From Acanthococcus lagerstroemiae (Eukaryota; Arthropoda; Insecta; Hemiptera; Eriococcidae): DNA of 64,000 nucleotides. Both the position numbers and the translations under genes were made by a program. Position 1 is the stretch's first letter, and every line of letters begins with the position of its first letter. This document shows, in pieces, positions 1-9,655 of the stretch. Below the pieces are notes generated by a model that ran no database searches, was not told where the DNA came from, and saw only the letters and a program-made list of their open reading frames with translations. The DNA lies in contig CM063114.1 of the NCBI GenBank assembly GCA_031841125.1, forward strand, positions 38,151,574 to 38,215,573. Direction: 5' to 3'.

Positions 1-1509
1 CGAGATTCAGTTTCATCACCCGGCCATATTAGGTATCCTGGAGAGAAACGAATCACGCGAAAGTGTAATTAAAATTTAATAGCATTCACTGGAGGTTTTA
101 GAAAAGAATTTTAAAACTAATAATTGCGGCTAGTCATTTTCATTTCTGAGCGGATAGAAAAAAAATTGTCTTAAAAACTCGAGATTCGGACTTCCGTTGT
201 CAACCTTGGCCCGTGACATTTTCAAATGCAACACTTGGCTGTAAGACATAATTAGCGAGGTAGAGCATGAGAAGGCAATCCAGCGAGTTCCTACGCACAT
301 AGTTTTTCGATATTTCAACTGTTCGATAGTGCGCGAGAAAACGATTATTTTTTGTTTTGGTATTTTCTCTTTCCTCAGAGCGCGGAATGCGCTCTCGGCT
401 TGAACTTTGTATCGAATAACGAGTATCAACTCAACTACCTAAATGGAATAAGTATTGTTTTTATTATATTCGACTGATTCTGGAGTTGTACAGTCACACG
501 TTGCGCCGTGTTCGTGACTGCTTTCATTATTGCTTCGTAAACGGAAATATCCTGCGAAAAAATTGTTCTTCCTCTGTGCTGGAGAGACGGTCTACTCCGG
601 GCACGTCCATTATTAATGCCGACTGAACGAGCTCGGTTTTCGTGAGAGATGTAAGTTATTTTCCGTCGAACTTTAAAAAACTTCGTCACCGCTGATAAAT
701 AATACACTCGGTGGCAGAAAAGTTGGGATCCTGAAGTTTCTCCCGGATTTGAAAATGCTTAAAATGTTTTCACTTCTTCCGCGCCAGTGGACAACGTTTG
801 ACGAACTCTAGCTTTTGTCAAAATTGTGTCAAGTTTCATCAACGGTAGAGTAAAATAAACTCCACCAATTGGTATATTCCGGGAGAGTTGAAAAGATTCT
901 TTCGAAAGAGTGTTATCGAATTTCAGTTAGTCTGAAGGACATCCTCCACTCCCTGAGAGGAATAATTGAATCATGATGAAGGTTAAAAAGTCTCAAGAAA
1001 CTGTCCGGCCGAGAATTCAGTGAATCGAAAAAATTCAATAGCACGCTTCAAAGTATATTTTTGCTTCACTATAAATGAGCAAACAAACTGAGTAGTAAAT
1101 ACAGGTTCAGGCCCTTTTGAGTAACAGGTCAAAGTTATGGACCTTTTCCGCAGAGTTAACTGACCTCCAAGATGGAGCTTATAGCCTAGACCCTAGAGAG
1201 CATCCAAAGGCACTCCTCCTGGCCCAATATATTTAGTCCCTCCAAGTGGAGCTGGCCAAAGGGTTTCTGAAATCCAGCCCGAGGATACCAGATCTAGTGA
1301 TACAAAAGGAATAAGAACAGACAAAGTAAATAATCGATGTATTACAAGAAGAAATTTAAAAAAAAAATGGTAACTAATCACGGTGGCTCTATGGAAATAA
1401 AAAATAAAGCAATGCTATTTAAAAATCTAAAAAATTAATTCAGAAAATGCCTCGTATAGGTAAACTCAAACAAAATAGAATCGGGAGGAGAACACATCAC
1501 TTTCCTAAC
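1..1509. other. Non-coding stretch, nothing recognised
   Basis: AT-rich sequence. Two minus-strand open frames (99 codons at 130-429, 90 codons at 435-707) show no recognisable motif or domain and look like chance frames. No RNA gene, inverted repeat or transposon end was seen. Confidence 0.6.
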
Positions 1510-2132
1510 AAGTTAATTAGGCTTGTCAAAAATGTTTAAATAACCGGTTATTGGTTAATCGGTTATTTTTTGCGATTTTTTGCGATTTTTCGACTGTTAT
1601 ACTTGACACAATGCATCAGTTAACCGGTTATTTTCGGTTAATTTTTTCGTTTCAAGTTATTTTCACCTTAATTGGGATGTGGAACGGAATGTAGGAGCGC
1701 TAATGTGCACTTCCTAATGAAAGGTTGGGTGATCACAGACGGAATTAACATTGCCGTAAATGGGAGATACGGGTTTTTCTAAAAATCATTATAAAATAAA
1801 AAAATAATGGACGTACTTCAAATTTGAACTGTAGGGAGCTACATATTCGAACTTGCGATTAAAAATTTAATATGTCAGGTAGCAAAATTAATAGAAGTGC
1901 GGTGAAGTAAAAAATGAGAGGTACTTTATCAATTGCCGGCCCGACCCGCGCGTAACCCGCGCGACCTATTTATTTTTTCTCCAGTGATCACTCAATGAGG
2001 ATTCACAAAACATCCGCTAGATATCAGCCACCTTAATTCCGAATCACAATTGAGTAGTTTCCAACTTATCAATAATTCAGGTGGTTCAATGGGTATCTTA
2101 TCTCGTTAAAGAACTGCAAGCATGGGCATACT

Positions 2133-2327
2133 TAAGGAACTGCAGGTATGCGCATCGTAAATGTAAACAAACAATAATGAAGAGGTTGCATGGGTTTGCA
2201 ATAGGGTGCTTACAGCGCTGCGTGCGGCAAACACCCTAGTTACGCGATGCAACCATGCGATTTCCATGCAACACCTCTTCATAGTCGTTTGTTTACATTT
2301 ATGGTGCGCATACCTGCAGTTCCTTAG
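2133..2327. repeat. Foldback element nested in the hAT-like element
   Basis: Two arms of about 60 bp are inverted copies: AAGGAACTGCAGGTATGCGC near 2134 and its reverse complement ending near 2326, both continuing into AAATGTAAACAAAC and GAAGAGG. The loop holds the palindromic cassette at 2203-2237. A second short inverted pair built on CTCAGCCGCCATTTT follows at about 2329-2347 and 2422-2440. The sequence can form a long hairpin. No protein is encoded. Confidence 0.7.
2203..2237 (-). repeat. 35-bp palindromic cassette, copy 1
   Basis: It begins AGGGTGCTT and ends GCAAACACCCT, with CAGCGCTG in the middle, and is flanked on the left by TTGCAAT. Read on the minus strand it matches the cassette at 47802-47837 with only a few differences, including the ATTGCAA flank. 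The two copies lie in unrelated contexts. Function unknown. Confidence 0.6.
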
Positions 2328-3067
2328 GCATACTCAGCCGCCATTTTGCTGCTTATTTTTTCCGATAACAAGCGAACACGTTGCGAGCAAGTATTGAAAT
2401 TGTACGGGGAATGAAATAATAAAAATGGCGGCTGAGCATGTCCACATTTCCAGCGTCCTAACTTCGCATTTCGCGTGGTTTGCTTCAAACGAAAGCGACT
2501 GAACGAAATACGAAATTTGGCTGCAAAAATAAAATTGCTATTAGATTAACAAATTTTGCATTACTTTTTCCCTCCTCTCAATTTATTGTTAGTTATCGAC
2601 GACTGTCGATAGTGAACGGGAATTATTCTTAACTATCGATTAAAAAATTTTGACTTCTTAACAACTCTGATTCAAGCTTGACGATTGTGGGCAAATCTTT
2701 TCCTTCTCTACTGTTCTTCAGTTATGACGACGAGTAAAACTTGGACTTAGACGTCTTCGATAGAGCTGAACGATGAATCTCCACTTAACAATCCGTTCCA
2801 ATAATAATCTTGCTCAGCAAGAATCTTGTCAAATGCGAAAATGAACGCATGATTTGTCTCCAACTGTCTTTTTCGGAAATAAAGAAATTTACGAGTAAAA
2901 AATCTTACTCAATTTCCGATTACACGAATTTACATATCTATTGTGGACTATTTCTGAAACTTTCAGATTCAGAATAGAGCTTAGAGAAAACGCTAACACC
3001 CCCGGTTATTTTTTGCTTTTGAAAATAACCGGTTAACCGTTCGGTTACTGACAAGCCTGAAGCTAAT

Positions 3068-3584
3068 TTTGAATAAATAGAAATAACTGCAGTTCAGGAA
3101 TCTAAAATTAATAACTAAACCCAATTTCATTTTAAAATCCAAAGCACACGATAAAAGCGTTATATATGTACATATTTATAACTACAAACCTGTAGATCAC
3201 AGTCATACCTGACCGATATCGACGTAGCATCCCGTTGAGACATCCCATCACTGAATCTCCGCCAGGTAAATCCGAAAAATGAACACAGTACGGAATTTTC
3301 CCTCCCTGGTAGACCAAAATAAAGAAAACCTAAATGATTACCCATCTTCTTCAGGCGTCATATCCAATGCCGGATGTTAGCAGTCGTGGTTTCTGACGTG
3401 CGACTCTCTTGGGCAGGTTAGTCGGGGTATTTTGTCGTTGCTTTCCCCACGGTTTTGTTGCGCTAAAGTTTTCCGGCTCCGTGCTGAACAGCATGCGGCC
3501 GTGATTCGCTTACTACCCACGTGTTTCACGACGTTGAGTAAGCTGTCCACGACGTGCACACGCACAGTACCATTCTTTCTGATC
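3068..3584. other. Non-coding stretch, nothing recognised
   Basis: Sequence between the hAT-like element and the SINE. Short open frames on the minus strand (61-62 codons) have no recognisable content. Confidence 0.5.
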
Positions 3585-3806
3585 TAGCGGTAACACGCCC
3601 TGCAATTGTAATACCTAGTTCGTGTGAACTGGCGGGGGTTACAAGACGCTCCATATTTTCACCTAGATTGATACTCTAGTCACTGTGTGCGCTAGGATGG
3701 TAGTAGGTGTATTCAAATATCACTGGCTTTCCGGCGTTGGTGGGACTCGAACCAGAAACGCAAAGATTGCGAAGCGGGTACATTACCACTTGGCCTCATA
3801 GACACT
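3585..3806 (-). mobile_element. tRNA-derived SINE, family B, copy 1
   Basis: Read on the minus strand, the head carries RNA polymerase III promoter boxes in tRNA spacing: an A box (GAGGCCAAGTGG) and a B box (GGTTCGAGTCC). The body (TATTTGAATAC, ACACAGTGACTA, AGTATCAAT, TCTTGTAACCCC) matches the sequence at 60735-60904, and the tail (ACAATTGCAGGGCGTGT) matches 62309-62360. Shared body and tail beyond the tRNA-like head mark a SINE rather than a functional tRNA gene. Ends are approximate; no clean TSD was found. Confidence 0.72.
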
Positions 3807-5010
3807 AGCAACATAAATGTTTGAAGTTGACAACAGCAGTGGGAAAGAGCGGTGTACCTCCATCGGTAAAACCGAGGAGGATTACGCCGACCGACCTACC
3901 CCCGAAGGTAGTAATCCAGTTGTGCACTTAGGTGCCCCCAAGAAGTCAGAAATAATACACCACCAGTTCCCCCTCTGTTGCATCGAAAATCCCAAAATCA
4001 ACATACCCCAGACTAATTTTAACCAGTTCATATTCCTCTTCCCTCCCTCTGCCGCCCATGCTATAAAAATTCACGAGATTACAAAATGATACATGCATGT
4101 ATTTGACGGAGGTGAATAAAACGCGGTCGCGACAAATATGGGCATCCTAGACTAGTTAGTTATCAGTCTGGTCCATTGGTCCATGAACTATGAATCGTGT
4201 GTCTACGCGCGTATAGGGAGGTGGCATTCCCAGCCTCCTGCGTATATCCTCGGAACGGCCACGTTCTTACATCATCCGAACCAGGCCCCTCGCGCCATCT
4301 GCAGGCCTAGCCCCTGATACTGGAACGGCACACCAATTTACAAAAAACTGTACTAATGGAATTTGATAAATCGAATTAACACAACGGAACTCGATTCATC
4401 AGCAGTAACTTCTTCAGCTACAATTCGACTGACACGAATTATATTGGAGACTTGGAAAGCGTACGTGAATCAAAAACTCGTATATATGTTACTCGATCAT
4501 GAAGTACTCATATTTGTACACTCATGTATGGAAAAATCATCTGGAATACGTAAAATTTATCAGCCCTTATAAAGAATTAAACTTTTGGCTGTCTTACAGC
4601 GAACTGAATTACTGTCTGGGCTGATTCGTAAACTGAGCCACAGACGAGTAACTCCAAAGCTGATAGAGGTCATCCCAAAACGGAATAGACATGCATGTTG
4701 ACCACATGATGCAGACAAGTCAGTAAATCACCGCATCATATACAAAAATACACTCGTCCACATCGCACCATCAACAAGCACTCTATTAAAATGTGAGAAC
4801 ACAACGCAGATTGACCGAAATAATCCGGAGCTAACCCGCGACCTACCTGCACACCCTGATCCCTGGACAAGGCGTGTCAACTGAGCTACAAGTTCATTGA
4901 CCTTTCGGAGCCAAGCGCAGTTTATTGACCTGCTATGCCATTTCTGCAGTTTACTAATCTGGAACCTATGCCTAGACATATATTGTAACCTAAGAACCTA
5001 ACTCAATAGC
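3807..5010. other. Non-coding stretch, nothing recognised
   Basis: Holds a 90-codon plus-strand frame (3817-4089), a 69-codon plus-strand frame (4363-4572) and an 83-codon minus-strand frame (4728-4979). None shows a domain, and no splice context supports them. No transposon end was seen. Confidence 0.5.
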
Positions 5011-5021
5011 CCGAATCCATA

Positions 5022-5214
5022 GGGGTCTGGCTGGCCGAGTGGATAGCACGCTGGTCTCGGAATCCGGAGGTCCCGGGTTCGAGCCCACGTAGCAACTCGC
5101 TACATTTCAGAAGAGGTCTAAGACAGTCTTAACAGTCTCCCCGACGTCTCTGAGGCAATGCTCGAAATGGCGGATTCCAGGGCTCGGGTTCGCGGAGCAA
5201 AAATGAAAAATAGG
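5022..5214 (+). mobile_element. tRNA-derived SINE, family A, copy 1, with TSD
   Basis: The head has a tRNA-like A box (TGGCCGAGTGG) and B box (GGTTCGAGCCC), then a unique body (CAACTCGCTACATTTCA, CTCCCCGACGTCTCTGA, GGCGGATTCCAGGGCTCGGG) and an A-rich tail. It is flanked by an exact 11-bp duplication, CCGAATCCATA, at 5011-5021 and 5215-5225, the mark of LINE-driven retrotransposition. A second copy lies at 44586-44850. The intact TSD suggests a fairly recent insertion. It is not a functional tRNA because the body and tail continue past the B box. Confidence 0.9.
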
Positions 5215-5319
5215 CCGAATCCATATCAGACGTTTGAGGTCATTAATCTGAAGCCATATTTCTGAGGTTCATCTCTGCGATCATGTCTCGAAGAGCCATA
5301 ATCAAACCTGGACAAGTCA

Positions 5320-5420
5320 TCGATAATCACAAAAGAGTTTGAACAATTTTAGGGAGTCTTAAATAAGTTTGAATGGGTTTTAATGAGTTTGAAGAGTCTA
5401 AAAAAGTTCTTACATGAACA
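5320..5420 (+). repeat. AGTCTT-type degenerate repeat, short patch
   Basis: Loose repetition of AGTCTTAAATAAGTTTGAA and GAGTTTGAAGAGTCT, period roughly 15-30 bp, the same family as the longer clusters listed below. Confidence 0.5.
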
Positions 5421-5884
5421 GATGAGAGAAAAAAATGAACGGTTTTGTGATGAACGTTGGAAATTCTCAAAAAATCGTTGCTCAATAGTATCTCATGAGA
5501 TGAAACAATCTGGCATCACAGTTTGGAGGGCATTTTCATTTTCAACGTCAATAAGGAAACAGGTCAAATCGTTCAAAAGTCCCAGTATTTCTCTTATACC
5601 TATATATATATCAATCAGTAGCAGATCCAGGAAGCGAAGCAATCCTGGGTAGGGATAACTCATAATGTGCCAAAACTGAATCGTTTCCATTTCTAACCGT
5701 CCCTCCTCTGAATATTACAATCATATTTATGTTGTTAAGATGGCAGTTGAGTGTGCAGAAAAACGAGGAATTTGTGCTACTATTTGCTTTGCTTCCAGAC
5801 GCAGAAAATTAAAATACCTCTTTTAAAAATCTTTCCAACTCACGGGATTCTTTTATGGGACACAGTTTTTTTCAGAACTTCTTG
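5421..5884. other. Non-coding stretch, nothing recognised
   Basis: Open frames on both strands (89 codons at 5383-5652 plus, 65 codons at 5493-5690 minus) overlap each other and show no motif. Confidence 0.4.
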
Positions 5885-5899
5885 TACATTCGTCTCAGT

Positions 5900-6006
5900 T
5901 CCTCAAGCCACTGATGTGATACTCGAAAGGGTAGTTTCTGAGGCCAGGGATGCGGTGTCATAGGGGCCACTTTGGCATGCGTGCATCGCCATACGTTCCA
6001 CCACAC
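5900..6006 (-). mobile_element. GC-rich SINE-like element (family G), short form, with TSD
   Basis: Minus-strand copy starting GTGTGGTGGAACGTATGG and running through GATGCACGCATGCCAAAGTG and CCCTTTCGAGTATC. It is flanked by an exact 15-bp duplication, TACATTCGTCTCAGT, at 5885-5899 and 6007-6021. The copy is 107 bp, so it lacks the second half seen at 54337-54547, yet its TSD is perfect. The 5' end agrees with the other family members. TSD length suggests LINE-mediated insertion. No typical A-rich tail and no convincing tRNA head. Confidence 0.82.
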
Positions 6007-6039
6007 TACATTCGTCTCAGTACCATTCGATTTCTTTTT

Positions 6040-6700
6040 TTTAAGGACCAGACGTAATTCTTAGGACTAAGGAAGGTTCTTCCATACTCGTTCAAAAAGT
6101 TTTAAGACTCCGCGACTTTTCAAGATTCTTCAGCACTTTCAGATTTAACCCTCCAAGACGGTTCAAAAGTTGTTTACATTATTCATTAAGGCCCTTCAAT
6201 ACATGATCAAGACTTCCATTTTTGTTCGAGACACAAATTAAGCTTTACCACTACCGCAGACTTTTTTGTAATGCTCTATAATACTCTTCCCTAATTATGT
6301 TGGACTCTTATTACTAGCTGTGACTCTTCAGTGCGTATTTGAAAACACTCTATGACTTTGCTAAAGTCGCTGTCCCAGGAAAGTCGCGCATTGGGAACGA
6401 ATGATCCCGACGGCTCCATTGAGAGCCAAATGATGAAGAAGAGATATGACTTTCCCAAACTTAAGACTGCTTAAAATTCTTCCAAACTTGTTTTAAGACT
6501 CTCTGAAATTGTTCAAGACTCGCTTTGACTCCTATACTTGAAACAGTTCCTAAGATTCCTTAAGATTCTTCAAAACCAGTCTAAGACTTGTAGACTTGCT
6601 CGAGACTCTTCCAGACTTGAGTAAGATTCGCTAAGACGTATGTATCAAGAACCGTTCGCGGCGTTAAAGAGTCTTTTAGATTTATCAAAGACTGGGTGTC
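6040..6700 (-). repeat. AGTCTT-type degenerate repeat cluster
   Basis: About 650 bp made of variants of AAGACTCTTCCAAACTTG and CTTGTTTTAAGACTC, the reverse complement of AGTCTTAAACAAGTTTGGAA. Units are 20-30 bp and heavily diverged. Not coding. Confidence 0.6.
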
Positions 6701-6702
6701 GA

Positions 6703-7005
6703 AAAATTCGACTTCGACATTAATTATTAGTATCCCACTATAATTAATAGTCGTAATATTGAATTCATGCGGTCAGTTTTAATATCTTGAAAAGGACAGC
6801 CTCGAATGCTTTCACAAAGCAAAGCACTTGAGCCTGTAACCCTAAAATTCGACTTCGACTGACAGCAATAGTGTTTCGCTATTGTTAATAGCGGAACCGA
6901 TAAAATAGATAAGATAAAAAAGGTCCAGTCCCTATTGTAATTCCTTGTACTGAACAGCCTCAGATACTTTAACAAAGCCAATCGCTTGAGCCTGTTAACC
7001 CAAAA
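6703..7005 (+). repeat. Two-unit tandem duplication, about 150 bp each
   Basis: Both units begin with ATTCGACTTCGAC (about 6706 and 6847) and end with a diverged segment: CAGCCTCGAATGCTTTCACA then CTTGAGCCTGTAACCC, against CAGCCTCAGATACTTTAACA then CTTGAGCCTGTTAACCC. The middles have diverged most. Old duplication, no coding content. Confidence 0.6.
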
Positions 7006-7377
7006 CTAACGTTAAACCAATGAGTCACGATCATGTTCATACCAGCCACTGCGATACTGGTAGCCAGAAGGAGACCTTAGTCTCATTTCTGTTCAGATCT
7101 TCATATGGCTCAGATGTGAATTTTTTTTTGCGTTCTCGTACGTGGTATAATTTACTGTGTAAGCGAATTTGTGCTCGTGTTTGTGTTGACGCCGCTCCTA
7201 GCAGAATTTTGAAGGTTTTCTCAGGTCAGATAACCGTTGTATTAACTACCAATTTTCCCAAGTTGATTTCGCTTTTTCTCTCGCTCTTTCTCTCTCACTA
7301 GCGCTCGCCCGCTCACTGGCCCCAAGTGGCAATACGTTGACAGGCTCCGTAATAAGTTGTGCAAAAGCGAACTATAA

Positions 7378-7647
7378 ATCGTCGGTGGCGCGTTTGACAC
7401 CTCATATGTGACATTTTTGGCCAAAACTACTTATTGGTCTTGTTGGACTCGTCTCTGACAGGCGCGTCGGATAAAATTCCTCCTATGTGCTTGGTTACAA
7501 TGTTGTCCGCTAGAGGACGCTATATATAAGACCTCCCTATGCGCATAGGTTTCTAAACCTGGCTCCAAATACCTCGTATGTGTAAGTGATGAGTGAAAGT
7601 TGTATTTTGCACATACGAGGTGTCAAACGCGCCACCGACAAAATGCT
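7378..7647. mobile_element. 270-bp terminal-inverted-repeat element with 8-bp TSD
   Basis: Inverted ends of about 30 bp: GTCGGTGGCGCGTTTGACAC at 7381 and its exact reverse complement at 7620-7639, both continuing into CACATA/TATGTG. The 8-mer AACTATAA occurs at 7370-7377 and again at 7648-7655. The right end is about 6 bp longer than the left. Too small to encode a protein, so a MITE (miniature inverted-repeat transposable element). The 8-bp TSD fits hAT, but the end sequence is not a typical hAT end. Confidence 0.72.
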
Positions 7648-7734
7648 AACTATAACGAACCCTGCAATATATTCACCGACTCCTCGTGTCGGCCAACAAT
7701 ATAACATGCAATAAGTGAACATTACTAGTATAGA

Positions 7735-7970
7735 GCACTTGATGCTCGAGCAATCCTTGACGTTAAGTCCACCTCTGTAAGTTCCCATCTCCCATTACTA
7801 GTGGTGCATTTAGTGTTGAGCAGTCCTTGACACTGAGTCCACCTATAAGTTGTGGTGTTTGTGGTGCATCTGGTATTAAGCAGTCCTTGACACTAGTCCA
7901 CCTGTAAGTTGTGGTTTTTGTAGTGCTTTTGATGTTCAAGCAGTACTTGACATTGGGTTTACTGGTAAGC
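7735..7970 (+). repeat. Degenerate minisatellite, about 60-bp units, four copies
   Basis: Four units each carry a GTGCAT-like start, AGCAGTCCTTGACA and AGTCCACCTGTAAG, starting near 7736, 7804, 7865 and 7922. The last is the most diverged (AGCAGTACTTGACATTGGG). Confidence 0.7.
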
Positions 7971-9033
7971 TCTCAAGTTGTCTTCCGCAATTTTGACTGA
8001 TACTTAGAGATACTATAAGCTGCTGCGCAAGCCATCTTATTTAAGATGCTTCATGAACCGCCCCTAGGATCTCCTATGTTGGCGCTTCACCTAACTAATC
8101 ATACCGTTATCTCAACATCTTATAACTGACAGTATATGTGTTTATTTCATGTATACTGTTAGATGAAGCCACCAAGAAGCAAGACCGAAGCCGCCGCAAG
8201 AAACCTACATGACTTTAGGAGCTCATTATTTACAAGTATTTGTAAATTGTATACTACGGCTTTTCATTCCTATACCTATAAGTGACTTCCAGTATGTAAA
8301 CAACATTGCTAGCTCACCGTGCTGGCAATACAAGCTCATCACAAGCCTTCCACTGCACCAAGTTGAGCTTTCATAATTAATTGGCTGAAATGATCTATAT
8401 TCCAACCCTTTCATAAATTTGTATAAATCATAAAAATATGATACTGTATGAGTTTTGGGGTGCAATATTACCCTGCTTATACAAGATTATTTCACACTGG
8501 GTACACCCTTGGCAAATTATTGAAAAGTGCTTTAAAATGCTCTTTTTCACCTTTCTTCTTTTTCTTCTTTTTTTCTTTCATCTTTCTTCCTTATTCTCTT
8601 AGTTTTTGCCTGCACTTGCACCATGCGTCATTTTGCGTCTCCTATAGATTCAATGTTCTGATTATGGGAGAAATGTTAATAATGATGGAAATAACTGGCA
8701 GTCTACCAGTTTGTCTTTCTTCTTTTCTGCCTGTCTACCTGACGTGCCTCACGAGCTAACTGGATATCTTTTGGTTCGACTGACTATTTGTTTCTCATCG
8801 GCTGGATATTTAGATAACACTTTTGATGCGGGTCCATATCGCTTTTGATTTCAAGGAGGTGGTGGCTTGGTTTTCCGTATCTTTTTAAAGAGCTACTCAC
8901 CAATTAGCTAATTGTTCGGATTCATTGTATTATCTGATTGGTGTACCATTTTTGAAGAATTTTCAATTGAAGTATTTCGTTCTGAACGGAGTAATTGCCT
9001 ATATCACTATCCTCGTATATTTGTTAAGCCGGC
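7971..9033. other. Non-coding stretch with a pyrimidine tract
   Basis: Holds a T/C-rich run at about 8540-8605 and short open frames (79 codons minus, 103 codons plus, the latter largely made from the pyrimidine tract). No recognisable gene. Confidence 0.5.
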
Positions 9034-9237
9034 TGCACATTACGCTGACGTTTCGTGTTAACACGACACTTGACGAAAACAAAATCATCTAATTCAATTG
9101 GACTGTTCACACTACCCTGATGTGTCGTCATAATGCGTCATCTGACGACACATCAGTGTAGTGTGAACGGTCCAATTGAACTAGATGGTTTTGTTTTCGT
9201 CAGGTGTCGTGTCACGGAAACGTCAGCGTAGTGTGCA
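9034..9237. mobile_element. Foldback MITE, about 204 bp
   Basis: Arms of about 95 bp are near-perfect inverted copies around a short loop near 9130-9145: the left end TGCACATTACGCTGACGTTT matches the right end reversed (TGCACACTACGCTGACGTTT). Inner motifs GACGAAAACAAAA, TTCAATTGGAC and GTTCACACTAC are on both arms. It can fold into one long hairpin. No clear TSD. Confidence 0.8.
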
Positions 9238-9523
9238 TCTAGCTTTACGGTACATGATGTAAATCTGATAATGATGTTAATGGCCGGGAAATATCGTGAA
9301 CACCCATTTTGTCTACAATTTACTTGGGAAGTCTTGTAAATTTCAGATAATATTAGAATTAGACCGGGCTTTCTCAAGATTTCCCAATACAACAATACAT
9401 CTTGGGAAATCTTGGCATTTTGAGCCATCTTGATATGAGTAGTCCGGCTAAACAGCTAAAATTGTTTATTTTAAAACTCTTCAGTTTTGTCGTCATACTG
9501 GGAACGGGTAACTCTGAGCATGT

Positions 9524-9655
9524 GTACTCGATGCGCAAAATCCACCAGTTACCGGGATAACTAAGTGGGAACAAGGGTAACCCGAGGGTAACAAATCGGT
9601 AACTTTTCCGCGGGTAACTGGGTAACTAGAGGGTAACTGATTGCGCATCGGGTAC
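9524..9655 (+). mobile_element. Short inverted-repeat element packed with GGTAAC, copy 1
   Basis: Ends are GTACTCGATGCGCAA and the inverted TTGCGCATCGGGTAC, 14 of 15 bases matching. Between them are repeated GGTAACT/GGTAACC words. A larger copy in inverted orientation lies at 32399-32740 with the same ends. At 132 bp it cannot encode anything. No TSD was resolved. Superfamily unknown. Confidence 0.75.

Larger units (their letters stand above)
1518..3059. mobile_element. hAT-like non-autonomous DNA transposon
   Basis: The ends are inverted: TAGGCTTGTCA at 1518 and TGACAAGCCTG ending at 3059. Eight bases flank it on each side as an imperfect duplication, AAGTTAAT (1510-1517) and AAGCTAAT (3060-3067), one mismatch. 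An 8-bp TSD is the hAT signature. Subterminal AACCGGTTA motifs occur near both ends (about 1540-1650 and 3000-3045), as expected of transposase-binding repeats. About 1.54 kb with no transposase frame, so it would need a transposase supplied in trans. A foldback is nested inside. Superfamily is inferred from TSD length and end structure only. Confidence 0.72.

Noticed and set aside
3728..3806. A functional tRNA gene on the minus strand
   Set aside because: The body and tail are shared with 60.7 and 62.3 kb, so it is a SINE head.
5022..5095. A functional tRNA gene
   Set aside because: The tRNA-like head continues into a conserved non-tRNA body with an A-rich tail and TSD, and a sister copy exists; it is a SINE.
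6375..6392. 16-base match CCCAGGAAAGTCGCGC with 62525
   Set aside because: In a 64-kb window one exact 16-mer pair is expected about once by chance, and the flanks do not match.
8448..8759. 103-codon plus frame as a membrane protein
   Set aside because: The Phe/Ser-rich core is translated from a T/C tract; no start context or motif.
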